10,857 bases of DNA, taken from assembly GCA_021204735.1 (NCBI GenBank), contig JAJPYV010000184.1:1-10857 (forward strand), read 5' to 3'. Shown here piece by piece: positions 1 through 7,599 of the stretch. Origin of the DNA: Prevotella sp. GTDB taxonomy: Bacteria; Bacteroidota; Bacteroidia; Bacteroidales; Bacteroidaceae. Each line of letters starts with the position of its first letter. Position 1 is the first letter of the stretch. The translations under genes were made by a program, and so were the position numbers. A model generated the notes under the pieces. The model searched no databases. It was not told the origin of the DNA and was given only the letters and a program-made list of their open reading frames with translations.

Positions 1-687
1 CAATCCAGCGAGCATAAACCCAAATATTGCAGTAACATGAACAAAAGTGCCGTTAGCCTCATGCAATTTGTCAGATTCATTATTCTTTAAAAGTTCATCG
101 CTGTACACACACTGAAACTTTTTTTGAGGCATCTGCCTGTTATGTTTGAATCTATTGCGCAACGCCCGGGCAAGAGGGCAGCCATGTACCTTCCAAAACT
201 CCGTGACAGCAATGCGAGTAGGATCACTTTTCAGAGCAGCCCCCATGGAAGAGAAAAACACAGACTCTGTATTACACGCGTTCAATATCAGCAATGCCTT
301 ATCCTTAACACAGTCGATTGCGTCCACGATATAATCATAATCACCGATATGAAATTTCTCAGCCGTATTCACGTTGTACGCCTCCTTAACAGCAATGATT
401 TCCGATAGAGGATTGATATCCAACAAACGTTTACGCAACACATCCACTTTCACCTGTCCAACCGTAGATGAAGTAGCCACCAACTGACGATTGATATTTG
501 AAGCACTTACGGTGTCAAAATCAACAATAGTGAGTTTACGTATTCCCGAACGCACAAGGCCCTCTGCACACCAACTACCCACCCCGCCAGTGCCGAATAA
601 TATCACGCTGCGTGAAGCGATAAAATCCATCGCCTCATGTCCAACAAGCAATTCCGTTCTCTTGAAAATATCATTTAAGCTATCCAT
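1..687 (-). CDS. tcdA: tRNA threonylcarbamoyladenosine dehydratase TcdA (3' end cut by window edge)
   Basis: I read this gene from the reverse complement: an ATG at 687 opens 229 codons that run off the left edge. TcdA (CsdL/YgdL) is a cytoplasmic E1-like enzyme that uses ATP to cyclise N6-threonylcarbamoyladenosine at position 37 of ANN-decoding tRNAs. Visible family features are the nucleotide-binding glycine loop GTGGVGSW (residues 32-39), the acidic strand end VDFD (55-58), the NxNRQL motif (64-69), the conserved G-x-x-K (77-80) and DAIDCV (122-127). The C-terminal VTAIFGFMLAG matches the family's last helix, so probably only about ten or twenty residues are missing. E. coli TcdA is 268 residues; this one is shorter, around 235-245. 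It is transcribed divergently from the secreted protein gene at 866. The E1-like fold is shared with ThiF/MoeB, but the start region and C-terminus fit TcdA better. Confidence 0.92.
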   Translation of the reverse strand, partial: MDSLNDIFKRTELLVGHEAMDFIASRSVILFGTGGVGSWCAEGLVRSGIRKLTIVDFDTVSASNINRQLVATSSTVGQVKVDVLRKRLLDINPLSEIIAVKEAYNVNTAEKFHIGDYDYIVDAIDCVKDKALLILNACNTESVFFSSMGAALKSDPTRIAVTEFWKVHGCPLARALRNRFKHNRQMPQKKFQCVYSDELLKNNESDKLHEANGTFVHVTAIFGFMLAGL

Positions 688-691
688 AGTG

Positions 692-708
692 CAAAGGTAG
701 CAAAAATA
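692..708 (-). promoter_or_regulatory. Candidate Bacteroidetes -7 box(es) for tcdA
   Basis: On the minus strand two overlapping matches to the Bacteroidetes -7 consensus TAnnTTTG are seen: TATTTTTG (708 to 701) and TACCTTTG (699 to 692). They lie 5-14 bases ahead of the tcdA ATG at 687, so the transcript would be nearly leaderless. A CAAA at 725-728 (TTTG on the minus strand) could serve as a -33 element for the first box with a 16-base spacer, somewhat shorter than usual. The call rests on consensus matching alone. Confidence 0.5.
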
Positions 709-783
709 ATGAGTTATCGTATTTCAAAATTGAGTGAGATAGTATGGCAAAAAATTAAATAAACAAAAAAATTATCCCAAATA

Positions 784-814
784 TTAGATGTAAATAATTA
801 AAGTATTATATTTG
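784..814 (+). promoter_or_regulatory. Candidate promoter of the T9SS cargo gene
   Basis: TATATTTG at 807-814 matches the Bacteroidetes -7 box TAnnTTTG exactly. A weak -33 candidate, TTAG at 784-787, lies 19 bases upstream. Transcription would start near 821, giving a leader of about 45-50 bases before the ATG at 866 or 872. The surrounding 688-865 region is very AT-rich and holds nothing else I recognise. Confidence 0.5.
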
Positions 815-865
815 CATGAATTTTTATGCTAAAATAATTTACTTTTAAATAACGAACACCTTAAT

Positions 866-2281
866 ATGTTTATGAAAAAATTTACTTATTTATTCTGTGT
901 GAGTGTAGTTGCCGCAATTGCTTGCCCTACCAATTTGAAAGCACAGGAAATAACCTCAGAAGTTCGTGAATACCGAACAGTGATGGATACAGAAGATTAT
1001 GAATGGGATATTGCTAATGGAATACTAAGGGTATCAGACAACGGCAAATATGCCGTTTGCTCAGCACCCAACAATTATCCCTATCCAGCGATGTTCGTGG
1101 ATATAGAGAGCAATGAAGTTACCTTCCTGAACACAATAACAGGAGAATATCAAGACAAATTGATTGTAGAAGACGTAGCTAACGACGGTTTGATGGGAGG
1201 TAGTTACATAGCACGTCTCACATCTTCCACAGGCAGTGACTCACTTGTATGGCATCCAGGAGTAAGATATTTGGACGGAGACTGGATTGATTTACCACTT
1301 CCAGAAAAAGCCCTGACAGAGTATCTTTCATACGATACATCATTGCCAGACGAGTACACACATTTCGTAAAAAGAGTATCACCAGATGGGAAGGTGCTGC
1401 TTGGACAAGTATGGTATCAGGACACTGTAGAAGTAGATGGAGTGCAGAAATACGGCACATATTATGAACCGATGCTTTGGTATTTTGACCCTGACACAAA
1501 AACCTGCACTGGCATGAAAGAGTTCAGGGAACTGCCATATACAGGTCAAGGTTTTATTCCATACGACATGACAGACGACGGTTCCGTAATTGTAGGCATG
1601 AGTGAGACAGCAATTGGCGACCAGTGCCCGGCGTATATAAAAGATGGAGAGATAGTATTCTTAGAGACACCAAGTGATGACGGAGTTTTCTGGGCAGGAG
1701 GCATGGCATCATGTATTGATAACGATGGCAACATCTATTATAAATATCCAGATGACAGTACAAACAGTTTGGTTCACTCTGGAAAATACAATGTCTATAC
1801 TGGCGAAAGGACCTATTACCCCGATAGTATTGGTCATGTGATGTGTGGAACACCAGGATTGGTAATTGGGATGACAGAATCTATGTATGGGCCATGCGCA
1901 GTGTTTGAAGGCGACACATCATTGTCTGTCTCAGGCTTGACATATCCTGAGAACATATCAGATGACGGTAAAGTGATCGCAGGTGCAAACTTGGATGTTT
2001 CCTCGTATTCACCATACGACTATCCAGCACTGCTCGTATTTTCCGACTCGCCAGTGCAATCAGGAATACGTACGATAAGGCTTGATGGCATCGCCTTAAA
2101 TAAGAGAGGCAATATTATCACAATATCCGGAGATTATGACAAGGCAGAGATTATAAATGCCGCAGGGCAAGTTTGTGGATATACCGATAGTTATGTCGAC
2201 ATGTCAGGTTTGGCAAATGGTATATATATGATTAAGGTATGCAAGGGCAACCAAACAAATGTTTACAAGATAATGAAATAA
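866..2281 (+). CDS. Secreted protein with HAF-like repeats and T9SS type A-like C-terminal sorting domain
   Basis: The product is 471 residues, or 469 if translation starts at the ATG at 872 (MKKF), which gives a more typical signal peptide start. A basic N-terminus, a hydrophobic core (about 7-20) and LKA-QE near residue 26 indicate Sec export. The body contains spaced motifs of the form (S/T)-x-D/N-G-x-V: SDNGKYAV (57-64), NDGLMGGS (106-113), SPDGKVLLGQ (172-181), TDDGSVIVGM (236-245) and SDDGKVIAGA (365-374). These recall HAF-type extracellular repeats and beta-propeller blades. Residues about 398-471 look like a T9SS type A sorting domain: a beta-rich tail with KAEIINAAGQV, DMSGLANGIYMIKV and a terminal VYKIMK. 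Such proteins cross the outer membrane by the Por system and are released or anchored at the surface. No catalytic motif is visible, so function is unknown. The gene is monocistronic by spacing. Confidence 0.85.
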   Translation: MFMKKFTYLFCVSVVAAIACPTNLKAQEITSEVREYRTVMDTEDYEWDIANGILRVSDNGKYAVCSAPNNYPYPAMFVDIESNEVTFLNTITGEYQDKLIVEDVANDGLMGGSYIARLTSSTGSDSLVWHPGVRYLDGDWIDLPLPEKALTEYLSYDTSLPDEYTHFVKRVSPDGKVLLGQVWYQDTVEVDGVQKYGTYYEPMLWYFDPDTKTCTGMKEFRELPYTGQGFIPYDMTDDGSVIVGMSETAIGDQCPAYIKDGEIVFLETPSDDGVFWAGGMASCIDNDGNIYYKYPDDSTNSLVHSGKYNVYTGERTYYPDSIGHVMCGTPGLVIGMTESMYGPCAVFEGDTSLSVSGLTYPENISDDGKVIAGANLDVSSYSPYDYPALLVFSDSPVQSGIRTIRLDGIALNKRGNIITISGDYDKAEIINAAGQVCGYTDSYVDMSGLANGIYMIKVCKGNQTNVYKIMK

Positions 2282-2332
2282 GAAAGAAAACAGTTTTTTT
2301 AAGTTTGTAATGCTTAAATAAAAAATTATTTG

Positions 2333-2340
2333 TAACTTTG
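2333..2340 (+). promoter_or_regulatory. -7 box of the DUF177-rpmF-fabH operon
   Basis: TAACTTTG at 2333-2340 is an exact match to the Bacteroidetes -7 consensus and is followed by GCA, a frequent context in this group. No good -33 TTTG stands at the expected 19-20 base spacing; the nearest (2304-2307) is 25 bases upstream. Transcription from about 2347 would leave a leader of roughly 78 bases before the ATG at 2425. Confidence 0.6.
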
Positions 2341-2366
2341 CAGCCCGTAGAACGCATTGGCAAATC

Positions 2367-2414
2367 ATGTCAACAAAAAACACGTGTGTCGTAATGAGCG
2401 TTCATACAGTCTAA
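2367..2414 (+). promoter_or_regulatory. Possible 15-codon upstream ORF in the operon leader
   Basis: Between the -7 box and the DUF177 start, an ATG at 2367 opens a 15-residue frame (MSTKNTCVVMSVHTV) that ends with TAA at 2412-2414, ten bases before the DUF177 ATG. It contains a second in-frame ATG at 2394 whose surroundings are identical to those of the true start. This could be a translated leader peptide that tunes expression of the ribosomal and fatty-acid genes, or a chance frame. No terminator/antiterminator hairpin pair is evident beside it. Confidence 0.3.
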
Positions 2415-2431
2415 GTATATCGTAATGAGCG
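2389..2431 (+). repeat. 12-bp direct repeat duplicating the DUF177 start-codon context
   Basis: TCGTAATGAGCG occurs at 2389-2400 and again at 2420-2431, 31 bases apart. The second copy contains the DUF177 start codon (2425) and the first contains the in-frame ATG (2394) of the upstream ORF. The two ATGs are in different frames, so a ribosome using the first would make a hexapeptide and stop before the gene. Confidence 0.7.
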
Positions 2432-2958
2432 ATTTAGAGAGCTTCAAGATTGACTTGAAAAATTTGAATGAGGAAAATACGAGATTTAATTTCAATCTCG
2501 ACGATTCATTTTTTGAGGCTATCGGAGGCTGTGAGGTAAATAGCGGAAAGATATCCGTTGCTTTGAATGTCCATAAAGGCAGTAGTTTTTTCGAGTTATG
2601 TTTCCACTTAGAAGGAATAGTGAACATACCATGTGACATCTGCCTTGACATGATGGAACAGCCAGTTTGCGCAGACAACCAACTGACCGTGAAGTTAGGT
2701 GAGGAATATTCGGAAGACGGAGATTACATTACGGTAGAAAAGAACGATGGAACGCTCGACGTCTCATGGCCGATATACGAGTTTGTGGCTCTCAGTATCC
2801 CTATCAAGCATGTACACGAACAGGGGAAATGCAACAAGGAGATGCTGAAGATACTTGAGGAGCATTCTGCCGCCCATGGCGATAATAGCAAAGAAAAAGC
2901 AGAAAGAGACACACGTTGGAGAGAATTGGAAAAACTTAAAAATATAATTAAAGATTAA
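2425..2958 (+). CDS. DUF177 (YceD-like) protein, 23S rRNA accumulation factor family
   Basis: This 177-residue cytoplasmic protein matches the YceD/DUF177 family in length, context and motifs. The family is almost always next to rpmF and is linked in E. coli and plants to 23S rRNA accumulation; the precise activity is not established. Visible signatures are the central IPCDICLD (68-75, C70 and C73) followed by an acidic stretch, WPIYEFVALSIPIKHVH (115-131), a third cysteine in GKCN (134-137), and the C-terminal DTRWRELEKLKNII (162-175), which corresponds to the family's D-P-R-W ending. It is the first gene of the operon, and rpmF begins five bases after its stop. The chosen start follows a well-placed promoter and gives MSDLESFKI, a typical family N-terminus. 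Confidence 0.88.
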   Translation: MSDLESFKIDLKNLNEENTRFNFNLDDSFFEAIGGCEVNSGKISVALNVHKGSSFFELCFHLEGIVNIPCDICLDMMEQPVCADNQLTVKLGEEYSEDGDYITVEKNDGTLDVSWPIYEFVALSIPIKHVHEQGKCNKEMLKILEEHSAAHGDNSKEKAERDTRWRELEKLKNIIKD

Positions 2959-2963
2959 AGAAA

Positions 2964-3149
2964 ATGGCACATCCTAAAAGACGGCAATCAAAATCCCGTA
3001 CAAGAAAAAGAAGAACCCATGATAAGGCAGTAGTACCAACATTGGCAATATGCCCAAATTGTGGTGCATATCACATTTACCATACAGTATGCCCAACATG
3101 CGGCTATTATAGAGGAAAGATAGCTATAGAAAAGGAAGTGGCTGAATAA
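2964..3149 (+). CDS. rpmF: Large ribosomal subunit protein bL32 (zinc-binding form)
   Basis: A 61-residue protein starting MAHPKRRQSKSRTRKRRT, the hallmark basic N-terminus of bL32, which binds 23S rRNA near the peptidyl transferase region of the 50S subunit. It carries four cysteines as CPNC (30-33) and CPTC (43-46), so this is the C+ form that binds one zinc ion; C-minus paralogues used under zinc limitation lack them. The stop codon overlaps the fabH start by one base (TAATG), implying translational coupling. No second L32 copy is in the window. Confidence 0.97.
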   Translation: MAHPKRRQSKSRTRKRRTHDKAVVPTLAICPNCGAYHIYHTVCPTCGYYRGKIAIEKEVAE

Positions 3150-4168
3150 TGGATAAGAGAAGCGCGATAATCACTGGAATCGGCGGTTATGTTCCCGACT
3201 ACGTCCTCAACAACGAGGAGTTGTCGAAGATGGTTGATACCAACGATGAGTGGATTATGACGCGTGTCGGAATTAAGGAGCGCCGCATACTGGTAGAAGA
3301 AGGACTTGGTACCTCCTATATGGCCCGTAAAGCGGCATGGCAATTGATGAAAAAGACGAATGCCGATCCCGACACGATAGACGCTGTTATCGTATCCACT
3401 TCCACTGCCGACTATGCATTTCCATCGACGGCTTCCATTGTCATAGGAAAGTTAGGGCTGAAGAAAGCTTTTGCCTTTGACTTCTGGGCGGCATGTTGTG
3501 GATTTCTGTACTCCCTTGACGTGGCAGCCACAATGATAGAGAGCGGTCGCTATAACAGGATAATCGTAATAGGAGCAGACAAGATGTCGTCTGTAGTTGA
3601 CTACAAAGACCGCAGCACGTGTGCCCTATTTGGTGACGGAGCGGCAGCCGTAATGGTTGAAGGATCTACGGAGGAGAATATCGGTGTGAGAGACTCATAT
3701 TTCCGGGCTGACGGAGTAGGACTACCATTCTTGCATCTGAAGGCAGGCGGTTCGGTTTGTCCACCTTCACATTTCACAGTAGACCACCGTTTGCACTATC
3801 TCTATCAAGAGGGACGTACGGTGTTCCGCTATGCCGTAACAAGTATGAGTGACGACTGTGCCCTTATAGCCGAGCGCAACCATCTTGACAAGGACAATAT
3901 CCGTTTCGTGGTTCCTCACCAGGCAAACATCCGCATAATTGAGGCAGTGGCAAAACGCCTTGAATTGCCTATGGAACAAGTGATGGTGAACATTGAGCAC
4001 TTCGGAAATACCAGTGCGGCGACCATACCACTTGCCCTTTGGGAAAACGAACACTTGCTGAAGAAAGGAGATAATCTTATACTCACTGCCTTCGGAGCAG
4101 GATTCGTGCATGGAGCCTCATATTACGTATGGGCATACGACGGAGCACACCCAGGCGAGAGCAAATAA
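3149..4168 (+). CDS. fabH: Beta-ketoacyl-ACP synthase III (FabH)
   Basis: FabH starts type II fatty-acid synthesis by condensing an acyl-CoA primer with malonyl-ACP in the cytoplasm. The 339-residue product has the N-terminal IITGIGGYVPDYVL and NDEWIMTRVGIKER (32-45), and the complete Cys-His-Asn triad: C116 in AACCGF, H257 in PHQAN, and N287 in FGNTSAA. The C-terminal LTAFGAGFVHGA (312-323) closes the fold. The active-site segment reads FWAACCGF rather than the commoner xxAACSGF: a second cysteine (C117) follows the nucleophile and a tryptophan (W113) lies three residues before it. This may alter primer specificity, but the enzyme looks intact. It overlaps rpmF by one base. In many bacteria plsX stands between rpmF and fabH; here it is absent. 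A terminator follows directly. Confidence 0.95.
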   Translation: MDKRSAIITGIGGYVPDYVLNNEELSKMVDTNDEWIMTRVGIKERRILVEEGLGTSYMARKAAWQLMKKTNADPDTIDAVIVSTSTADYAFPSTASIVIGKLGLKKAFAFDFWAACCGFLYSLDVAATMIESGRYNRIIVIGADKMSSVVDYKDRSTCALFGDGAAAVMVEGSTEENIGVRDSYFRADGVGLPFLHLKAGGSVCPPSHFTVDHRLHYLYQEGRTVFRYAVTSMSDDCALIAERNHLDKDNIRFVVPHQANIRIIEAVAKRLELPMEQVMVNIEHFGNTSAATIPLALWENEHLLKKGDNLILTAFGAGFVHGASYYVWAYDGAHPGESK

Positions 4169-4184
4169 TTGAAGAGATATAAGG

Positions 4185-4224
4185 TTAAAGGCGTGCACGT
4201 TATGTCGGCACGCCTTTAATTTTT
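4185..4224 (+). terminator. Intrinsic terminator between fabH and dnaG
   Basis: A perfect 12-bp stem (4185-4196 with 4208-4219; left arm TTAAAGGCGTGC) encloses an 11-base loop and runs straight into five T residues (4220-4224). This is a textbook rho-independent terminator for the DUF177-rpmF-fabH operon. It ends only 13 bases before the dnaG ATG, and no TAnnTTTG box lies between it and dnaG, so some readthrough or an internal promoter must supply dnaG. Confidence 0.9.
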
Positions 4225-4237
4225 CCAATAACTGCTG

Positions 4238-6163
4238 ATGATAGACAAAGCAACTATCGATAAGATAATGGATGCAGCTAACATCGTTGACGTTGTATCA
4301 GAATTTGTCACCCTGCGCAAGGCGGGAGTGAACTACAAAGGTTTGTGCCCTTTTCACAATGAGAAGACACCATCGTTTGTAGTTTCACCGTCAAAAGGCT
4401 ACTGTCACTGTTTCTCGTGTGGCAAAGGCGGTACGGCAGTAGGGTTCATCATGGAACACGAGCAGATGAGTTATCCAGAAGCGTTACGCTGGCTTGCCAA
4501 CAAATATCATATCGAGATACACGAGAAGGAGCTTTCAGATGAGGAAAAATTAGAGCAGAGTGAGCGTGAAAGTCTTTTTATCATCAACAACTGGGCATTA
4601 GAATATTTTCAGAATAACCTTGAGAACACCCCCGAAGGGCGTGCCATCGGCAAGCAATATTTCCGTTCACGAGGTTTCCGTGACGACACAATAAAAAAGT
4701 TTCAGTTAGGCTACGCCCTGAAAGACAAGACCGCCCTTGTAAAGGCAGCCCTGTCAAAGGGATTTAAGGAGGAATTTCTCATTGACACAGGATTATGCTA
4801 TAAAAAAGACAACGGAGAGCTACAAGACCGCTATTACGGAAGGGTGATATTCCCTGTACTAACAATGACAGGACGTGTGGTGGCATTCGGAGGCAGGATT
4901 TTGAGCAATGACAAGAAAGCAGCAAAATACGTAAACTCCCCCGAATCCCTCATTTATCATAAAAGTAACGAACTCTATGGTATCTACCAGGCGAAACAAG
5001 CTATAACGAAAAACGACCGTTGCTATCTTGTGGAAGGCTACATAGACGTAACATCAATGAACCAGAGCGGTGTGGAAAATGTCGTGGCATCATCAGGAAC
5101 CTCATTGACGATAGGACAGATAAAACTTATCCACCGCTTCACAGATAATATAACCGTACTCTATGACGGAGATTCTGCCGGCATACATGCCTCAATAAGA
5201 GGTATTGACATGCTCCTCGCAGATGGGATGAACGTGAAAGTATTACTATTGCCAGATGGTGAAGATCCAGACAGTTTTGCTCAAAAACATTCTTCACAAG
5301 AGTTTCAAGAATATATAGAGAACCACCAAACCGACTTCATCCAGTTCAAGACAAATCTCTTACTCAAAGGCGTTACCGACCCAATAAAGCGTTCAGAGGC
5401 CATAAGCAGTATTGTGAAAAGCGTGTCGGTAATACCCAACCAGATAATCCGCGCCACCTACACCACAGAGTGTGCGCACCGCCTTGGCATCAACGAAGCC
5501 ACCCTTGTCAGTACGATGAACAAATACATACGTAGCGAAATTGATGAAAAGCGCAAGGAACAGAAGCGAGAGGAGGAGAATGATAAGAAGACCCAAGAGC
5601 CATTGATACCAGCCACCCCTGTTGAGCAGGCGACCAAAGTGGAATATCTGTTAATGCAGATGGTTGTAAGGTATGGTGAAAGGATTTTGTATAAAGATGT
5701 GGAGACAGAAGATGGCGAAACGATAAATCTCAACGTGTCACAGTATATCAAATACGACCTTGATACCGATAATCTGACATTTCATGATGAGAAATACAAT
5801 CGAATGCTACAGGAGGCAGTAGACCATAGCGAAGAAGAGAATTTCAGCGCAGAGAATTATTTCACCCATCATCCCGATTTCGAGATCAGCGAACTCGCCA
5901 CCGACATGGTGATAGACCGATTCCAGTTGAGCAAGAGTCTGCAAGTGAAAAACGACGATGAGACATTGCGCAACCGTGTCAAGCATCTGATACTCGACTT
6001 CCGCATGGACTATGTGGAACAGCGTTTGAAAGAACTGCAGCAAGAGATACATAAAGCAAGCAATGACATGGACAAGATGATGAAAAAGTTGTCAGAGTAT
6101 AAAGACATGCAGACTATCAGAAACGCCATAGCAAAGGAATTAGGCAACGAGGTAATCATATAA
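4238..6163 (+). CDS. dnaG: DNA primase
   Basis: DnaG synthesises RNA primers for leading and lagging strands at the replication fork. The 641-residue product has all three expected regions. The CHC2 zinc-binding domain is at the N-terminus (C37, H40, C58, C61, with GLCPFHNEKTPSF). The catalytic core carries the RNA polymerase motif RYYGRVIFP (198-206), the TOPRIM glutamate E266 in VEGYIDV and the metal-binding D310/D312 in YDGDSAG. A charged linker (about 431-452, rich in K and E) precedes a C-terminal domain of about 190 residues that would bind the replicative helicase DnaB. Length is close to the family norm of 580-660. It begins 13 bases after an intrinsic terminator, and cls begins three bases after its stop, so dnaG and cls probably share a transcript. 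Confidence 0.97.
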   Translation: MIDKATIDKIMDAANIVDVVSEFVTLRKAGVNYKGLCPFHNEKTPSFVVSPSKGYCHCFSCGKGGTAVGFIMEHEQMSYPEALRWLANKYHIEIHEKELSDEEKLEQSERESLFIINNWALEYFQNNLENTPEGRAIGKQYFRSRGFRDDTIKKFQLGYALKDKTALVKAALSKGFKEEFLIDTGLCYKKDNGELQDRYYGRVIFPVLTMTGRVVAFGGRILSNDKKAAKYVNSPESLIYHKSNELYGIYQAKQAITKNDRCYLVEGYIDVTSMNQSGVENVVASSGTSLTIGQIKLIHRFTDNITVLYDGDSAGIHASIRGIDMLLADGMNVKVLLLPDGEDPDSFAQKHSSQEFQEYIENHQTDFIQFKTNLLLKGVTDPIKRSEAISSIVKSVSVIPNQIIRATYTTECAHRLGINEATLVSTMNKYIRSEIDEKRKEQKREEENDKKTQEPLIPATPVEQATKVEYLLMQMVVRYGERILYKDVETEDGETINLNVSQYIKYDLDTDNLTFHDEKYNRMLQEAVDHSEEENFSAENYFTHHPDFEISELATDMVIDRFQLSKSLQVKNDDETLRNRVKHLILDFRMDYVEQRLKELQQEIHKASNDMDKMMKKLSEYKDMQTIRNAIAKELGNEVII

Positions 6164-6166
6164 CAA

Positions 6167-7591
6167 ATGGAATATATAGACAAGCTCATATTCTTAGTCT
6201 ACGTAGCAGTAGTATTCATCACCATGCTGAAGGTGCTGTTGGACAACCGTCAGCCAGCCAAGACAATGGCATGGTTACTCGTACTTATATTCATCCCATT
6301 AGCAGGTATTATCCTATACTTTTTCTTCGGACAGAGCACCCGAAAAGAAAAAATGATAAGTCAGCAGAGCATGGACGAGCTGACTAAACGATCCATGTTG
6401 GAATTTGCCGAACAAGAGAATCTCGTATTGCCAAAAGAGCATGAAGTACTTATAAAACTCTTCACCAGTCAGAATTGGGCATTGCCATTCAAGGACAATG
6501 AGACAGAAATATTCACTGACGGCTATTCATTCATCCACGCACTGTTGAGAGAGATAGGAAAAGCCAAGCACCACATACATTTAGAGACATATATAATCTG
6601 TGACGACCCTTTGGGAAACCTTGTAGCCGATGCACTGATAAGAAAGTCGCGACAGGGTATCGAGGTGCGCCTAATCTATGATGATGTGGGCTGTTGGAAT
6701 GTGAAAAAGTCATTTTTTGAACGGATGCGAAAAGCAGGGATTGACGTACACTCATACATGCCAGTCAAGTTTCCAGCCTTTACGAGTAAGGTAAACTACC
6801 GCAATCACCGGAAAATATGTGTAATTGACGGTAAAGCAGGGTTTATCGGAGGTATGAACATTGCCTTGCGCTACGTAAAAGGGAACAACAACGGCGGTTG
6901 GCGCGACACACACATGCTAATTCGAGGTGGAGCCGTTTATGGCATACAGAGGTCATTCCTCGTTGACTGGTATTTTGTTGACCGCACGCTTATCACTAAT
7001 CGTTGTTACTATCCCGACCAGTCTGATGTCAAATTGAACAACTGCATCATGCAGATTGTTACGAGCAACCCCATAGGGCCATGGCCAGAGATTATGCAAG
7101 GCTATGTGCGCATTCTGCTTGAGGCAAAACAATACGTTTACATGGAGACACCATATTTCCTGCCCACTGAACCCGTGATGTTCGCCATGCGCACGGCAGC
7201 TTTGGCAGGTGTTGACGTACGACTGATGGTACCGTTACATTCCGACTCAAAATTCGTGGCATGGGCAAGTCATTCATTTATAAAAGAGAGTGCCGAGTCA
7301 GGTGTCAAGGTCTATCTATATAATGCAGGTTTCAACCATTCAAAGCTCTTAGTGAGTGATGACAATCTCTCCACTTGCGGTTCAACCAATGTAGATTTCC
7401 GCAGTTTTGATAATAATTTCGAGGTGAATGCCTTTATCTATGACCGTGACATGGCATTAAGGATAAAGGAGATTTTTATGAACGACATGAGCGAGAGCCT
7501 TATTTACAACGAATACATGAAAGCCCATAGGTTCTCTTTCTTACAGCGTTTCTGGGAATCATTGGTAAGGCTCTTCTCACCGTTGATGTAA
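6167..7591 (+). CDS. cls: Cardiolipin synthase (phospholipase D family)
   Basis: Cls joins phosphatidyl groups to form cardiolipin at the inner membrane. The 474-residue product has two N-terminal membrane helices (about 7-25 and 32-54) followed by two PLD catalytic halves. The first HKD motif is H214-K216-D221 in NHRKICVID with GGMNI following; the second is H391-K393-D398 in NHSKLLVSD followed by GSTNVDFRSF. Both are complete. Length and topology match ClsA-type enzymes (about 480 residues). The start lies three bases after the dnaG stop, which fixes it and implies cotranscription. The gene is convergent with the histidine kinase, with 8 bases between the two stops and no terminator visible there. 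Confidence 0.94.
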   Translation: MEYIDKLIFLVYVAVVFITMLKVLLDNRQPAKTMAWLLVLIFIPLAGIILYFFFGQSTRKEKMISQQSMDELTKRSMLEFAEQENLVLPKEHEVLIKLFTSQNWALPFKDNETEIFTDGYSFIHALLREIGKAKHHIHLETYIICDDPLGNLVADALIRKSRQGIEVRLIYDDVGCWNVKKSFFERMRKAGIDVHSYMPVKFPAFTSKVNYRNHRKICVIDGKAGFIGGMNIALRYVKGNNNGGWRDTHMLIRGGAVYGIQRSFLVDWYFVDRTLITNRCYYPDQSDVKLNNCIMQIVTSNPIGPWPEIMQGYVRILLEAKQYVYMETPYFLPTEPVMFAMRTAALAGVDVRLMVPLHSDSKFVAWASHSFIKESAESGVKVYLYNAGFNHSKLLVSDDNLSTCGSTNVDFRSFDNNFEVNAFIYDRDMALRIKEIFMNDMSESLIYNEYMKAHRFSFLQRFWESLVRLFSPLM

Positions 7592-7599
7592 ACCGTTGC

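Noticed and set aside
124..700. Plus-strand open frames of 60-94 residues across the left end
   Set aside because: They lie antisense to tcdA, whose reverse-strand translation is clearly conserved; their sequences show no family motifs.
2282..2300. T-run after the T9SS cargo gene as a terminator
   Set aside because: AAAAC-A-GTTTT would need a one-base loop, so no stable hairpin precedes the T-run.
2341..2424. Riboswitch or ribosomal-protein autoregulatory RNA in the operon leader
   Set aside because: The leader is only about 78 bases and shows no extended pairing beyond the small ACACGTGT palindrome at 2380-2387; no known class fits.
3767..4111. 114-residue minus-strand frame inside fabH
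   Set aside because: It is an antisense shadow of the conserved FabH C-terminal half and has no promoter or recognisable protein features.
7592..7599. Bidirectional terminator between cls and the kinase gene
   Set aside because: Only 8 bases separate the stops and no inverted repeat with a T-tract is visible around them.
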